Shown: one piece after another, positions 5,743-12,002 of the stretch
How positions within the stretch are numbered: position 1 is the first letter of the stretch
Layout of the letters: each line of letters opens with the position of its first letter
From: Patescibacteria group bacterium
GTDB lineage: Bacteria > Patescibacteria > UBA1384 > JAMDBS01
DNA: 12,324 nucleotides
Direction: 5' to 3'
Assembly: GCA_023487325.1 (NCBI GenBank)
Contig: JAMDBS010000055.1
Coordinates: forward strand, 1 to 12,324
The notes under the pieces: generated by a model
Told to the model about the DNA's origin: nothing
What the model saw: the letters and a program-made list of their open reading frames with translations, nothing else
The model's database searches: none
Translations under genes and position numbers: made by a program

Positions 5743-5860
5743 GAGCCTAGATTTTGCCGAATGAAGTGCCGGTGTCCGAAGCGAAGCCTAAGACTAACGC
5801 GAAGGTGAGCGAAGGACTAGGCTGGTTAGGGAGGCCGAGAATAAGGCAATGTCTAAACTC
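5743..5860. other. Structured GC-rich intergenic element (ncRNA or terminator)
   Basis: Between convergent genes. The outer arms 5743-5758 and 5845-5860 pair at 13 of 16 positions, including one G-U. Inside, AGCCTA (5785-5790) pairs with TAGGCT (5818-5823) around a loop with CGC and GCG. The left outer GCCTAG (5745-5750) can instead pair with CTAGGC (5817-5822), giving a possible alternative fold. The element is visibly richer in G/C than its flanks and carries repeated GAAG/GCGAAG motifs. No open reading frame or known RNA family was recognised. It may end transcription from both sides or be a repeated element. Confidence 0.5.
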
Positions 5861-5880
5861 ATTATAAAATAAAATCTAAA

Positions 5881-7548
5881 TTATTTTATATTATAAACAT
5901 ACACACCATTGCCAATAATAGTTATTGGCTGGTATTTTTTTAGCCAAGAAAAGTCTTTAGACTGTAAAGCGGTAGTGCCAATCGCAATCCAGCCTGTTTG
6001 GTTAGGATTATTTTTTTCCAAGCTTTGGTAATCAATGCCATAATATGTTGGCGCATCCAAACCAGTCCAGAAATACTCCAATTTAACTTTTTCATTAATA
6101 TTATTATGTTTGAACCACGCACCCAGCCTTTTTAAATCTTGTCCCCAATCAATATTAGAATCAGCTAATATATTTACTCCTTTTTGGGGTCCACCCGCTA
6201 ATTCGTTAAAATAAGTTATAAAATAAGGAAAAACCGACAAGGGGGCAAAAAAATACCAAATTAGTAAAGCTATAAGCGATAAGCTATAAGCGATAAGATA
6301 GCGTTTGGTTTTGTTTAATATTTGGGAAATGGAATAGCCAATGAAGATAAAAATGAACGGATAAATTGGCATAATGTGTCGAATCCCAATATTTAATTTA
6401 GAAAATAAGGTAATAAAAACATAAACCACAGGCGGAATTATTAGGATCCAGTCTTTAAATTCTAATTTTCTTTTTCGAAAAAACAAATAAAATATAATAG
6501 CAATAATTAATAATATTAACAAAGGCAATGGTTCTTTGGCTAAATAGGCAATAGGAAAATAGTACCACCAGCCACCGCTAGAGACATTGCCTAATAAATA
6601 GGCCGGGCGCTCGGAAACGCTGGTAGTTAGGACCATAATTAAACCCTTAAAAAATTGAGGAACGGGTAAATGCGCTAAAATGCCAGACAAATTGATTAGT
6701 ACCTTATTAGTATATTCATGATTATTAATGACATCAAAAATAGTTGCAAAATTAATAGGAAAACCATAATCAGCCCAAACCAAGAATAGAGTTACTAAAA
6801 AGTAGGAAATAAGAATTAAGAAGAAGTTTCTCGTGCTATATATTACACGATCGTTTGATTTATATCGATAAATTAACCATAAAATAACTAAAATCGGCAC
6901 TAAAATAATCATAGAAAACTTAAATAAAATTGCTATAGCAAAACAAATCGCCGCTAAAATCATTCGCCATATGTCTGGCTTTTTAAGATAATAGGTAAAA
7001 CTAAATATCGCGATAAAAAATCCTAAAGTCGCCCACAAATCGGTATTGGCAAGATGTCCATGAGCTAAAAATAACGGCGAAAAACAAAAGAAAAAAAGAG
7101 CAATTAGAGCAGTCTTTGTGTTATACCAGAATTTGGCAACAAAAAATAATATTAAGCCAAATATTAAAGTAAAAATCAAAACCATTGTTCTTGCGGAATT
7201 AACAATTATATCGGCATTATTATCAGTTTTAAACAACCAATTTTGTGAATATGCGCGAGTTTCTTGCCACGAATCGTAATAAAAATCGTTAATTGCCAAA
7301 TTATAGCTTTGATCCTGCGGCATTACAGGTTTAATAAAAAGCAAAGGAAGGGCGGCAATTTGTTTGCCTAGCGGCGGATGCTCCGGGTTAACACTAAAGG
7401 TTTTCTGCCAGTATTCGTATCCGGATAAAATATGGATTGTTTCGTCGGTAGTTGGAGAATCGTCTTTTAATTCCGAGTACATAAAGAAGGCCATTATACC
7501 AAGAAAAACCAATACCATTAAGATAGTAATAATTTTTTTAATATTCAT
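5881..7548 (-). CDS. GT39/PMT-like membrane glycosyltransferase
   Basis: A 555-residue protein with about a dozen membrane segments, of the PMT_2/ArnT-like (GT39/GT83, GT-C fold) class, which transfers sugars from polyprenyl-phosphate donors outside the membrane. The first outer loop holds the acidic pair D35-E36 (TTDETIH) and EHPPLGK (56-62), both typical. A second conserved site is HGHLANTDLWATLGFF at about 162-177. The C-terminal soluble part (NILADSNIDWGQDLKRL) is also characteristic. It follows the GT2 gene, with three bases between its ATG and the GT2 stop and no SD, so translation is likely coupled. Near its 3' end the coding sequence contains a heptanucleotide tandem repeat (6269-6303), encoding part of RYLIAYSLSLIALL. 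The target (protein, lipid or glycan) is unknown. A structured element separates its end from rubrerythrin. Confidence 0.9.
   Translation of the reverse strand: MNIKKIITILMVLVFLGIMAFFMYSELKDDSPTTDETIHILSGYEYWQKTFSVNPEHPPLGKQIAALPLLFIKPVMPQDQSYNLAINDFYYDSWQETRAYSQNWLFKTDNNADIIVNSARTMVLIFTLIFGLILFFVAKFWYNTKTALIALFFFCFSPLFLAHGHLANTDLWATLGFFIAIFSFTYYLKKPDIWRMILAAICFAIAILFKFSMIILVPILVILWLIYRYKSNDRVIYSTRNFFLILISYFLVTLFLVWADYGFPINFATIFDVINNHEYTNKVLINLSGILAHLPVPQFFKGLIMVLTTSVSERPAYLLGNVSSGGWWYYFPIAYLAKEPLPLLILLIIAIIFYLFFRKRKLEFKDWILIIPPVVYVFITLFSKLNIGIRHIMPIYPFIFIFIGYSISQILNKTKRYLIAYSLSLIALLIWYFFAPLSVFPYFITYFNELAGGPQKGVNILADSNIDWGQDLKRLGAWFKHNNINEKVKLEYFWTGLDAPTYYGIDYQSLEKNNPNQTGWIAIGTTALQSKDFSWLKKYQPITIIGNGVYVYNIK
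6269..6303. repeat. Heptanucleotide tandem repeat in coding sequence
   Basis: GCTATAA, GCGATAA, GCTATAA, GCGATAA (6269-6296), then a degenerate GATAGCG (6297-6303). This is 7-nt periodicity inside the GT39-like gene. Seven is not a multiple of three, so each unit is read in a different frame. On the - strand the units are TTATAGC and TTATCGC. Confidence 0.9.
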
Positions 7549-7551
7549 ATA

Positions 7552-9105
7552 CTATTTTTTGTTTATTTTAAGTTCGAGCGTCTTATGGTGATGATAATCA
7601 ACAAACTTTTTTTCAGTTACAATAAATTCTAAATATTTGCCGATCATTAATCTGGTTTGTGCATCGATGGCGGTAATCGAGGAGAAAACAATATTTGAAA
7701 TCGGCAAGAGAATAGGTGAAATAATCCACTCAAAAATAATGCTAAAATTAAAAATCCGTTTTGGCCGTGGTGGCAAAAGCAAAGTGGAAATAGTTAGTGT
7801 TACTGCTAGGCCGATTAAGGCCGTAGTTAGAAGGCGTGAATAAATTACTGGAAAATTATAGGCTAAAACTGTATCACGAAAATGAGGGTTTACAAGGCCG
7901 GGTAGCCAACCGACAAAAGCTAAGATGACTGATGTAGTGGCCCAAGAAAAATGTCCTTCAATTAACCGAAAAGCTTGCATCCACTTATCCCCAAAAGGTA
8001 AATTTTTATTGCCAATAATATTAGTCATAACGTAGGGAATATCCGAGCAGCCCCAGGCCCACCGTCTCTTTTGCACATACTGAGCCCAAAAAGTCATAAT
8101 ATAGCTAATTGGTGAAAGCACAGCATCTTGATAAATAGGTACATATAACGGAACCACTTGATGCTGACCATTGAAAGCAAAATAGGTGCGCCAAAATTGA
8201 TGGCCGTCTTCAACGATTGTTTTAGTTGACCAAAAATTTGTTTTAATCAAAGCCGCCAGACTTTGAGCATGGGAAGAAAAATTGCGCATTCGATACGGCC
8301 GGGTGGATTCGATCATTTGCCAAAACGAACTGCCAACAGCAATTGAACGAAGCGGAATCGGTACTTCCCAAATATTATTAAAAAACATCGGTATCGGCTG
8401 ATATGATTTATGCAAGGGGTCGTTATCTATTACATAATGATAGGTTAAATTAGCCAGGTATTGTTCGTGGATGCGGTTATCGGCGTCAAGAGTAGTAACA
8501 ATAATATTTTTGGGGTCAATGCCCTGTGTCTGAATGTATTTTAATGCACATTTAGCACTATAAGTTATATTTGAGCCTTTACCCCTAACTTCACCGATAA
8601 TATTTTGTGGGTGCTCGGTTATATAAAATTTATAAAAACGGTCGCCAAATTCTTTTTTTAAAATCTTACTATATTTACGAGCGTTGACTCTATCTTTTTC
8701 TTCTGTAGCTAGCACAAAAATTATTTTATTTAATGGGAAATTCGAGTTAGCAACTGCTTGTATTGAGGTTCGCAAAATTTCCAATTCTTCTTTGAAGGTT
8801 GCCAAGATAATTAAATGGTAAACGCCCTTAAATTTATCAGCCAAATAAGACTCTTGGCATTTTTTTAGCCAATTTATTTTTATACTTTCTTTGTACTTTA
8901 AGTATCCAATTATTAGCCTTATCGACATAATAATTGATTTTATCAGCCAATATAGTGCAAAAATAATAATTAAATATGCTACAAAAAATGGATAAAAAAA
9001 TGACAAAACAACAGGGATTATAAAAACACTCCATGTTAAAAAGCCTGGGACAATCTCCCAGAAACGATAGAATTTCTTTTTTCTATTAATTTCGATCTCT
9101 GTCAT
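7552..9105 (-). CDS. GT2 family membrane glycosyltransferase
   Basis: A 517-residue processive-type glycosyltransferase resembling cellulose and hyaluronan synthases. Two N-terminal membrane segments (about 18-40 and 41-66) precede a GT-A catalytic domain (about 94-350), and about three or four membrane segments follow (from about 385 to 470). Catalytic motifs are visible: the nucleotide-sugar segment LATFKEELEIL (101-111), DAD at 207-209 (metal and UDP binding), ED at 299-300 (the general base region), and QKRRW at 345-349 (acceptor binding). It would extend or attach sugars at the inner face of the membrane. The ATG directly abuts the TAA of the upstream 101-residue gene (TAAATG) and lacks an SD, which implies coupling. 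With the downstream GT39-like gene it forms a glycan-assembly operon. The sugar and product cannot be told from sequence. Confidence 0.92.
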   Translation of the reverse strand: MTEIEINRKKKFYRFWEIVPGFLTWSVFIIPVVLSFFYPFFVAYLIIIFALYWLIKSIIMSIRLIIGYLKYKESIKINWLKKCQESYLADKFKGVYHLIILATFKEELEILRTSIQAVANSNFPLNKIIFVLATEEKDRVNARKYSKILKKEFGDRFYKFYITEHPQNIIGEVRGKGSNITYSAKCALKYIQTQGIDPKNIIVTTLDADNRIHEQYLANLTYHYVIDNDPLHKSYQPIPMFFNNIWEVPIPLRSIAVGSSFWQMIESTRPYRMRNFSSHAQSLAALIKTNFWSTKTIVEDGHQFWRTYFAFNGQHQVVPLYVPIYQDAVLSPISYIMTFWAQYVQKRRWAWGCSDIPYVMTNIIGNKNLPFGDKWMQAFRLIEGHFSWATTSVILAFVGWLPGLVNPHFRDTVLAYNFPVIYSRLLTTALIGLAVTLTISTLLLPPRPKRIFNFSIIFEWIISPILLPISNIVFSSITAIDAQTRLMIGKYLEFIVTEKKFVDYHHHKTLELKINKK

Positions 9106-9411
9106 TTATTGAAAAATAATTAAAAAATATCTTAAATAAATAAGCACAAATATTTGTAGGATCAATGCAGTTCCGGCTAAAAAATTACTAATTAATGGAT
9201 CTTTTTTGGCATATACTATAGCCAAAAACAGATTAATGATAATTACAAACAAAGAAAAACCCATATAATTAAAACTGAATTGATTTTTTTGTCCCAAAAC
9301 CCAAATCAGAATATTTAAAATAATCGCACTTGCGATAAAAATAACCGAAAGCCTATCGAGCCATAAGTAATTTAATAAATTCTGCCAAATAGCTGCTATC
9401 TTTTTTATAAT
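9106..9411 (-). CDS. Small membrane protein with apparent ATT start
   Basis: A 101-residue protein with three hydrophobic stretches (about 20-40, 51-68 and 76-98). I do not recognise a function. The usual start codons would only give a 63-residue form from TTG at 9297, without an SD and with a truncated first hydrophobic segment. The frame stays open upstream to a stop at 9423-9421. There, GGAG (9420-9417) lies five bases before an ATT (9411-9409), in the context AGGAGTAAAAATT. This is the same context that precedes the ATG of rubrerythrin (AGGAGTAAAAATG). I therefore start it at ATT, a rare initiation codon known from infC. A mutated or misread ATG is the alternative. It begins the glycosyltransferase operon, and its stop abuts the GT2 ATG. 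Confidence 0.65.
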   Translation of the reverse strand: MIKKIAAIWQNLLNYLWLDRLSVIFIASAIILNILIWVLGQKNQFSFNYMGFSLFVIIINLFLAIVYAKKDPLISNFLAGTALILQIFVLIYLRYFLIIFQ

Positions 9412-9431
9412 TTTTACTCCTTACGCCATAA

Positions 9432-9452
9432 ACCTTATATCTTACACCTTAT
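9432..9452. repeat. Heptanucleotide repeat before glycosyltransferase operon
   Basis: ACCTTAT (9432-9438), ATCTTAC (9439-9445) and ACCTTAT (9446-9452), preceded by a weaker GCCATAA (9425-9431). Reading the - strand this is ATAAGGT, GTAAGAT, ATAAGGT, in the leader of the glycosyltransferase operon. Confidence 0.8.
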
Positions 9453-9462
9453 TTTTGGTCGA
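9434..9462 (-). promoter_or_regulatory. Possible promoter for glycosyltransferase operon
   Basis: On the - strand TCGACC (9462-9457, 4 of 6), a 17-nt spacer and TATAAG (9439-9434, 5 of 6). It lies in the heptanucleotide repeat, so the -10 match may be incidental. The operon could instead be reached by read-through from the tRNA genes. Confidence 0.3.
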
Positions 9463-9490
9463 AGACCATGAGCGAGTAAAACGAGTCGAA

Positions 9491-9566
9491 TGGAGCCAAC
9501 GGTGGGATTCGAACCCACGATCTCTGCTTTACGAAAGCATTGCTCTACCAACTGAGCTACGTTGGC
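9491..9566 (-). tRNA. tRNA-Thr (anticodon CGT)
   Basis: A 76-nt cloverleaf with CCA encoded (9493-9491). Acceptor GCCAACG pairs with CGTTGGC, the D arm is GCTC/GAGC, and the anticodon loop TTCGTAA has CGT at 9533-9531. The T arm is GTGGG, TTCGAAT, CCCAC. The top anticodon-stem pair is A-G, a mismatch. It follows tRNA-Gly after a single base, so both surely come from one precursor. Its 3' trailer can form small hairpins (GGTC-GAA-GACC on the + strand at 9457-9467). Confidence 0.96.
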
Positions 9567-9567
9567 T

Positions 9568-9641
9568 TGGAGCGGGATACCAGAATCGGACTGGCGCCTC
9601 AACCTTGGGAAGGTTGCGTTCTACCACTAAACCAATCCCGC
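9568..9641 (-). tRNA. tRNA-Gly (anticodon CCC), unusual T loop
   Basis: A 74-nt cloverleaf with CCA encoded (9570-9568). Acceptor GCGGGAT pairs with ATCCCGC, the anticodon stem is CAACC/GGTTG, and the loop TTCCCAA has CCC at 9609-9607. The D loop keeps GG. The T loop reads TCCGATT instead of TTCGATT, so position 55, a U (pseudouridine) in nearly all elongator tRNAs, is C. It lies 8 nt after the carbonic-anhydrase-like gene and 1 nt before tRNA-Thr on the - strand, probably as one transcript. Confidence 0.93.
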
Positions 9642-9649
9642 TAATTAAA

Positions 9650-10048
9650 TCAGCTTTTTAAATTCCCGCTACTTGTATCTAGTAAATACGTTTCTATTTT
9701 TAAACCAGGATATCGTTGAGGTATTAATTTTTTAGCAGTTGCCAAATCGGCAAAATAATATTTTTCCTCATCTTGATTTAGAGATTTATAATACCCACAA
9801 TCGGTGTGATTGAGGATAACTATTTTTTCTGGCTTAAAATGCTTAACTAAAATATCTAATTGCTTAAATAATGTTTCCATTAATTTTTCATTAAGAAAAA
9901 ACTTAATTGATCCAGTGGCAGAAATCGCGCCATAGCTATCAATTAAATCTAATTTTGTTTTAATTGCATCGTCATTTAACCATTTTACTACTCTGGGGTC
10001 AGAGCAAAAAATTATTATATTTGCTTGTTTGCCATGTGGGTGAAACAT
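9650..10048 (-). CDS. Short beta-carbonic-anhydrase-like protein
   Basis: A 132-residue cytoplasmic protein with the zinc-site motifs of beta carbonic anhydrases: CSDPR at 15-19 (Cys ligand, and the Asp-Arg dyad) and HTDCG at 81-85 (His and Cys ligands). All four expected ligand positions are present. However, it is much shorter than the usual 190-220 residues, and it lacks the N-terminal helices and much of the C-terminal part. It may therefore be a compact relative with a different activity rather than a true CO2 hydratase. GGAG lies at a good distance before the ATG. A promoter in the divergent region shares its -35 box with the ATP synthase promoter. Downstream, tRNA-Gly and tRNA-Thr follow in the same direction after 8 nt with no terminator. 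The stop is the only TGA I noted in the window. Confidence 0.75.
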   Translation of the reverse strand: MFHPHGKQANIIIFCSDPRVVKWLNDDAIKTKLDLIDSYGAISATGSIKFFLNEKLMETLFKQLDILVKHFKPEKIVILNHTDCGYYKSLNQDEEKYYFADLATAKKLIPQRYPGLKIETYLLDTSSGNLKS

Positions 10049-10066
10049 ATTATACTCCTTGTGGTC

Positions 10067-10096
10067 ATAAGGTCGTAGGACAGTAAGGTTGTAGAT
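10067..10096. repeat. Heptanucleotide repeat in carbonic-anhydrase leader
   Basis: ATAAGGT (10067-10073), CGTAGGA (10074-10080), two extra bases, GTAAGGT (10083-10089), TGTAGAT (10090-10096). The same heptamers as at 9432-9452, in opposite orientation. They fall in the 5' leader of the carbonic-anhydrase-like gene. Confidence 0.7.
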
Positions 10097-10113
10097 CTTT
10101 ACGGCTCTTTTAC

Positions 10114-10142
10114 ATTTTACTTAAGTTTTCCACTTCTTGCAA
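10114..10142 (-). promoter_or_regulatory. Promoter for carbonic-anhydrase-like gene and tRNAs
   Basis: On the - strand TTGCAA (10142-10137), a 17-nt spacer and TAAAAT (10119-10114). The start would be near 10107, with a leader of about 59 nt that contains the heptanucleotide repeat. The -35 hexamer is the same six bases used by the ATP synthase promoter, because TTGCAA is its own reverse complement. Confidence 0.6.
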
Positions 10143-10165
10143 GAAAAACGTTCACTTGTTATAAT
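10137..10165 (+). promoter_or_regulatory. Promoter of the ATP synthase operon
   Basis: TTGCAA (10137-10142, 4 of 6), a 17-nt spacer and a perfect TATAAT (10160-10165) preceded by TGT, an extended -10. Transcription should start near 10172, about 32 nt before the first gene of the operon. Confidence 0.75.
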
Positions 10166-10203
10166 GAAAACGCTTTGAGGCTGGTTGCTTTCAAAGATTT
10201 TTT

Positions 10204-10416
10204 ATGAAAAAAAATAATATTTGGTTTGTTTTTTCTATTTTGGGGCAAATAGGTTTAATTATAGCGATACCGGTAGTGTTTTTAGCATATTTCGGTGCCA
10301 AGCTGGATAAATTCTATCATACCGCACCCTTATTTATTTTATCAGGCATGGGCATCGCCCTAGCTATATCATCACTCTTGATTTATCAAATGATTAAAAG
10401 AATCGAGGAAAAGTAA
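10204..10416 (+). CDS. AtpZ/AtpI-like ATP synthase accessory protein
   Basis: A 70-residue membrane protein with two helices (about 7-30 and 40-62) joined by GAKLDKFYHTAP. The paired helices, the G-x-x-LD motif and the position immediately before atpB identify the AtpZ/AtpI family, which assists assembly of the c ring or carries Mg/Ca in some species. The SD is poor (GAGG at too great a distance). The stop overlaps the atpB start by one base (TAATG), which couples the two. It is the first gene after the operon promoter. Confidence 0.8.
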   Translation: MKKNNIWFVFSILGQIGLIIAIPVVFLAYFGAKLDKFYHTAPLFILSGMGIALAISSLLIYQMIKRIEEK

Positions 10417-11153
10417 TGGAGCATATTTCTTTAACTTCTAATATCATTTTCCATATTTTTGGCTGGCCGATTACTAATTCCATTTTAGCTACGTGGGTAG
10501 CGATGCTAATTCTAGTGATTATAGCGCTCATGGTACGCGTAAGTCTCAAGAAAAATCCGCAAGGCGTGCAAAATCTTATGGAAATGATCGTGGAGAGCTT
10601 ACTTAATTTAGTTGATTCGGTTACAGGTGATAGACAAAAATCTTTAAAAATTTTTCCCTGGATGGCAACTTTTTTTCTTTTTATTTTAGTAAACAACTGG
10701 ATTGAATTAATTCCGGGTTTTAGCCTAATCGGATTGGAAAGACATGGCGAATTTATACCCTTACTGCGTCCAGCAAATACCGATTTAAATACCACTCTTG
10801 CTTTGGCTTTGATTTCTATTATCGCCGCTCAGTTTTTAGGAATAATTGCTATCGGTTTATTCCAGCATTTAAAAAAATATTTTAATTTTAAAAATCCTAT
10901 AAATTTATTTGTTGGATTTCTGGAAATCCTGTCGGAGATTTCCAGAATTATTTCCTTTGCCTTCCGTTTGTTTGGCAATATTTTTGCTGGCGAAGTATTA
11001 TTGGTAGTTATTGCCTTCTTGATTCCTTATATCGTGCCGATGCCATTTTATGGTTTGGAATTATTTGTGGGATTTATTCAGGCTTTAGTTTTTGCCATGT
11101 TAACGCTCGTATTTATGACCATGGCAATGACATCTCATGATGAGGCGCATTAA
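10416..11153 (+). CDS. atpB: F0F1 ATP synthase subunit a
   Basis: The 245-residue stator subunit forming the proton half-channels of F0. Five to six membrane segments are visible. The essential arginine is R184 in FRLFGNIFAGE (183-193), and the downstream helix keeps Q222 in GFIQALVFAML. LRPANTDLNTTLALAL (117-132) is the other hallmark. The C-terminus is short and His-rich. The length is normal. GAGG precedes the ATG, which overlaps the stop of the AtpZ/AtpI-like gene. The 91 bases to atpE hold a heptanucleotide repeat and the atpE SD. Confidence 0.97.
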   Translation: MEHISLTSNIIFHIFGWPITNSILATWVAMLILVIIALMVRVSLKKNPQGVQNLMEMIVESLLNLVDSVTGDRQKSLKIFPWMATFFLFILVNNWIELIPGFSLIGLERHGEFIPLLRPANTDLNTTLALALISIIAAQFLGIIAIGLFQHLKKYFNFKNPINLFVGFLEILSEISRIISFAFRLFGNIFAGEVLLVVIAFLIPYIVPMPFYGLELFVGFIQALVFAMLTLVFMTMAMTSHDEAH

Positions 11154-11176
11154 TAAAATAATAAATAATTTATTTC

Positions 11177-11228
11177 ATGTCGCATGCTACATGTTGCATG
11201 TTATATGCTATATGTTACCTGCCCCATG
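11177..11228. repeat. Heptanucleotide tandem repeat between atpB and atpE
   Basis: Successive 7-nt units ATGTCGC, ATGCTAC, ATGTTGC, ATGTTAT, ATGCTAT, ATGTTAC (11177-11218), then a degenerate CTGCCCC and a final ATG (11226-11228). The consensus is ATGYTRY. The repeat ends 16 nt before the atpE start and just ahead of its SD. Confidence 0.9.
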
Positions 11229-11229
11229 A

Positions 11230-11475
<246 letters not shown>

Positions 11476-11503
11476 AACAATCAATAAGAGAAGAGGCAAT
11501 TAT

Positions 11504-11989
11504 ATGGAAGCCTTAGGAATAAATTGGAAGCTATTAATTTCTCAAGCAATAAATTTTTTAATTCTATTTGGGATATTGTCGTGGCTTTTGTACAAACCAG
11601 TTTTAAAATTGTTATCTGACAGAGAGAAAAAAATCAAGGACGCTTCTGAATTAGCAGAAAAAACTAAATTAGATTCTGAAAAATTAAATCAAGAGATGGC
11701 AGCTAAACTAGATAAAGCGAAAAAAGAAGCACGGGAAATTATCGCCAATTCTCAGGAATTGGCTAAAAAGGAAAGTCAAAATATAATTTCTAGCGCCAAA
11801 AAAGAGTCAGAAGGCATAATCAATAAATCACAAAAACAAATAGAAATAGAGCACGAACAGCTAAAAAAAGAATTGCGCAAAGAAATCATTTCTTTGACAG
11901 TAGCTACGGTGTCAAAAATTTTAGACAAAAAAATAGCAAAACCCGAGCAAGTCAAACTCGAAGAAGAAGCACTTAAAATAATTAAATAA
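11504..11989 (+). CDS. atpF: F0F1 ATP synthase subunit b
   Basis: The 161-residue peripheral stalk subunit: one N-terminal membrane helix (about 9-29, ISQAINFLILFGILSWLLYKP), then a long charged coiled coil rich in K, E, A and Q (about 35-140), and a C-terminal segment that meets subunit delta. The ATG at 11504 has AGAGG upstream. An upstream TTG at 11465 overlaps the end of atpE and would add 13 polar residues without an SD, so it was rejected. It starts 28 nt after atpE. The length is typical. Confidence 0.95.
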   Translation: MEALGINWKLLISQAINFLILFGILSWLLYKPVLKLLSDREKKIKDASELAEKTKLDSEKLNQEMAAKLDKAKKEAREIIANSQELAKKESQNIISSAKKESEGIINKSQKQIEIEHEQLKKELRKEIISLTVATVSKILDKKIAKPEQVKLEEEALKIIK

Positions 11990-12002
11990 TTATTGATAAA
12001 AT

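Noticed and set aside
5863..5890. AT-only hairpin TATAAAATAA/TTATTTTATA at the end of the GT39-like gene
   Set aside because: Ten AT pairs in very AT-rich DNA overlapping the stop codon; too weak to call a terminator.
9650..9652. TGA read as Gly or Trp (recoded genome)
   Set aside because: The frame ends at TAG two codons later, and all other genes are complete with the standard code.
9455..9661. Open frame on the + strand over the tRNA genes
   Set aside because: It is the antisense of tRNA-Thr and tRNA-Gly; the RWDSNPRS-type peptide is a familiar artefact of translating tRNAs.
11177..11228. CRISPR or other long direct-repeat array
   Set aside because: The units are 7 nt without spacers; this is a short tandem repeat.
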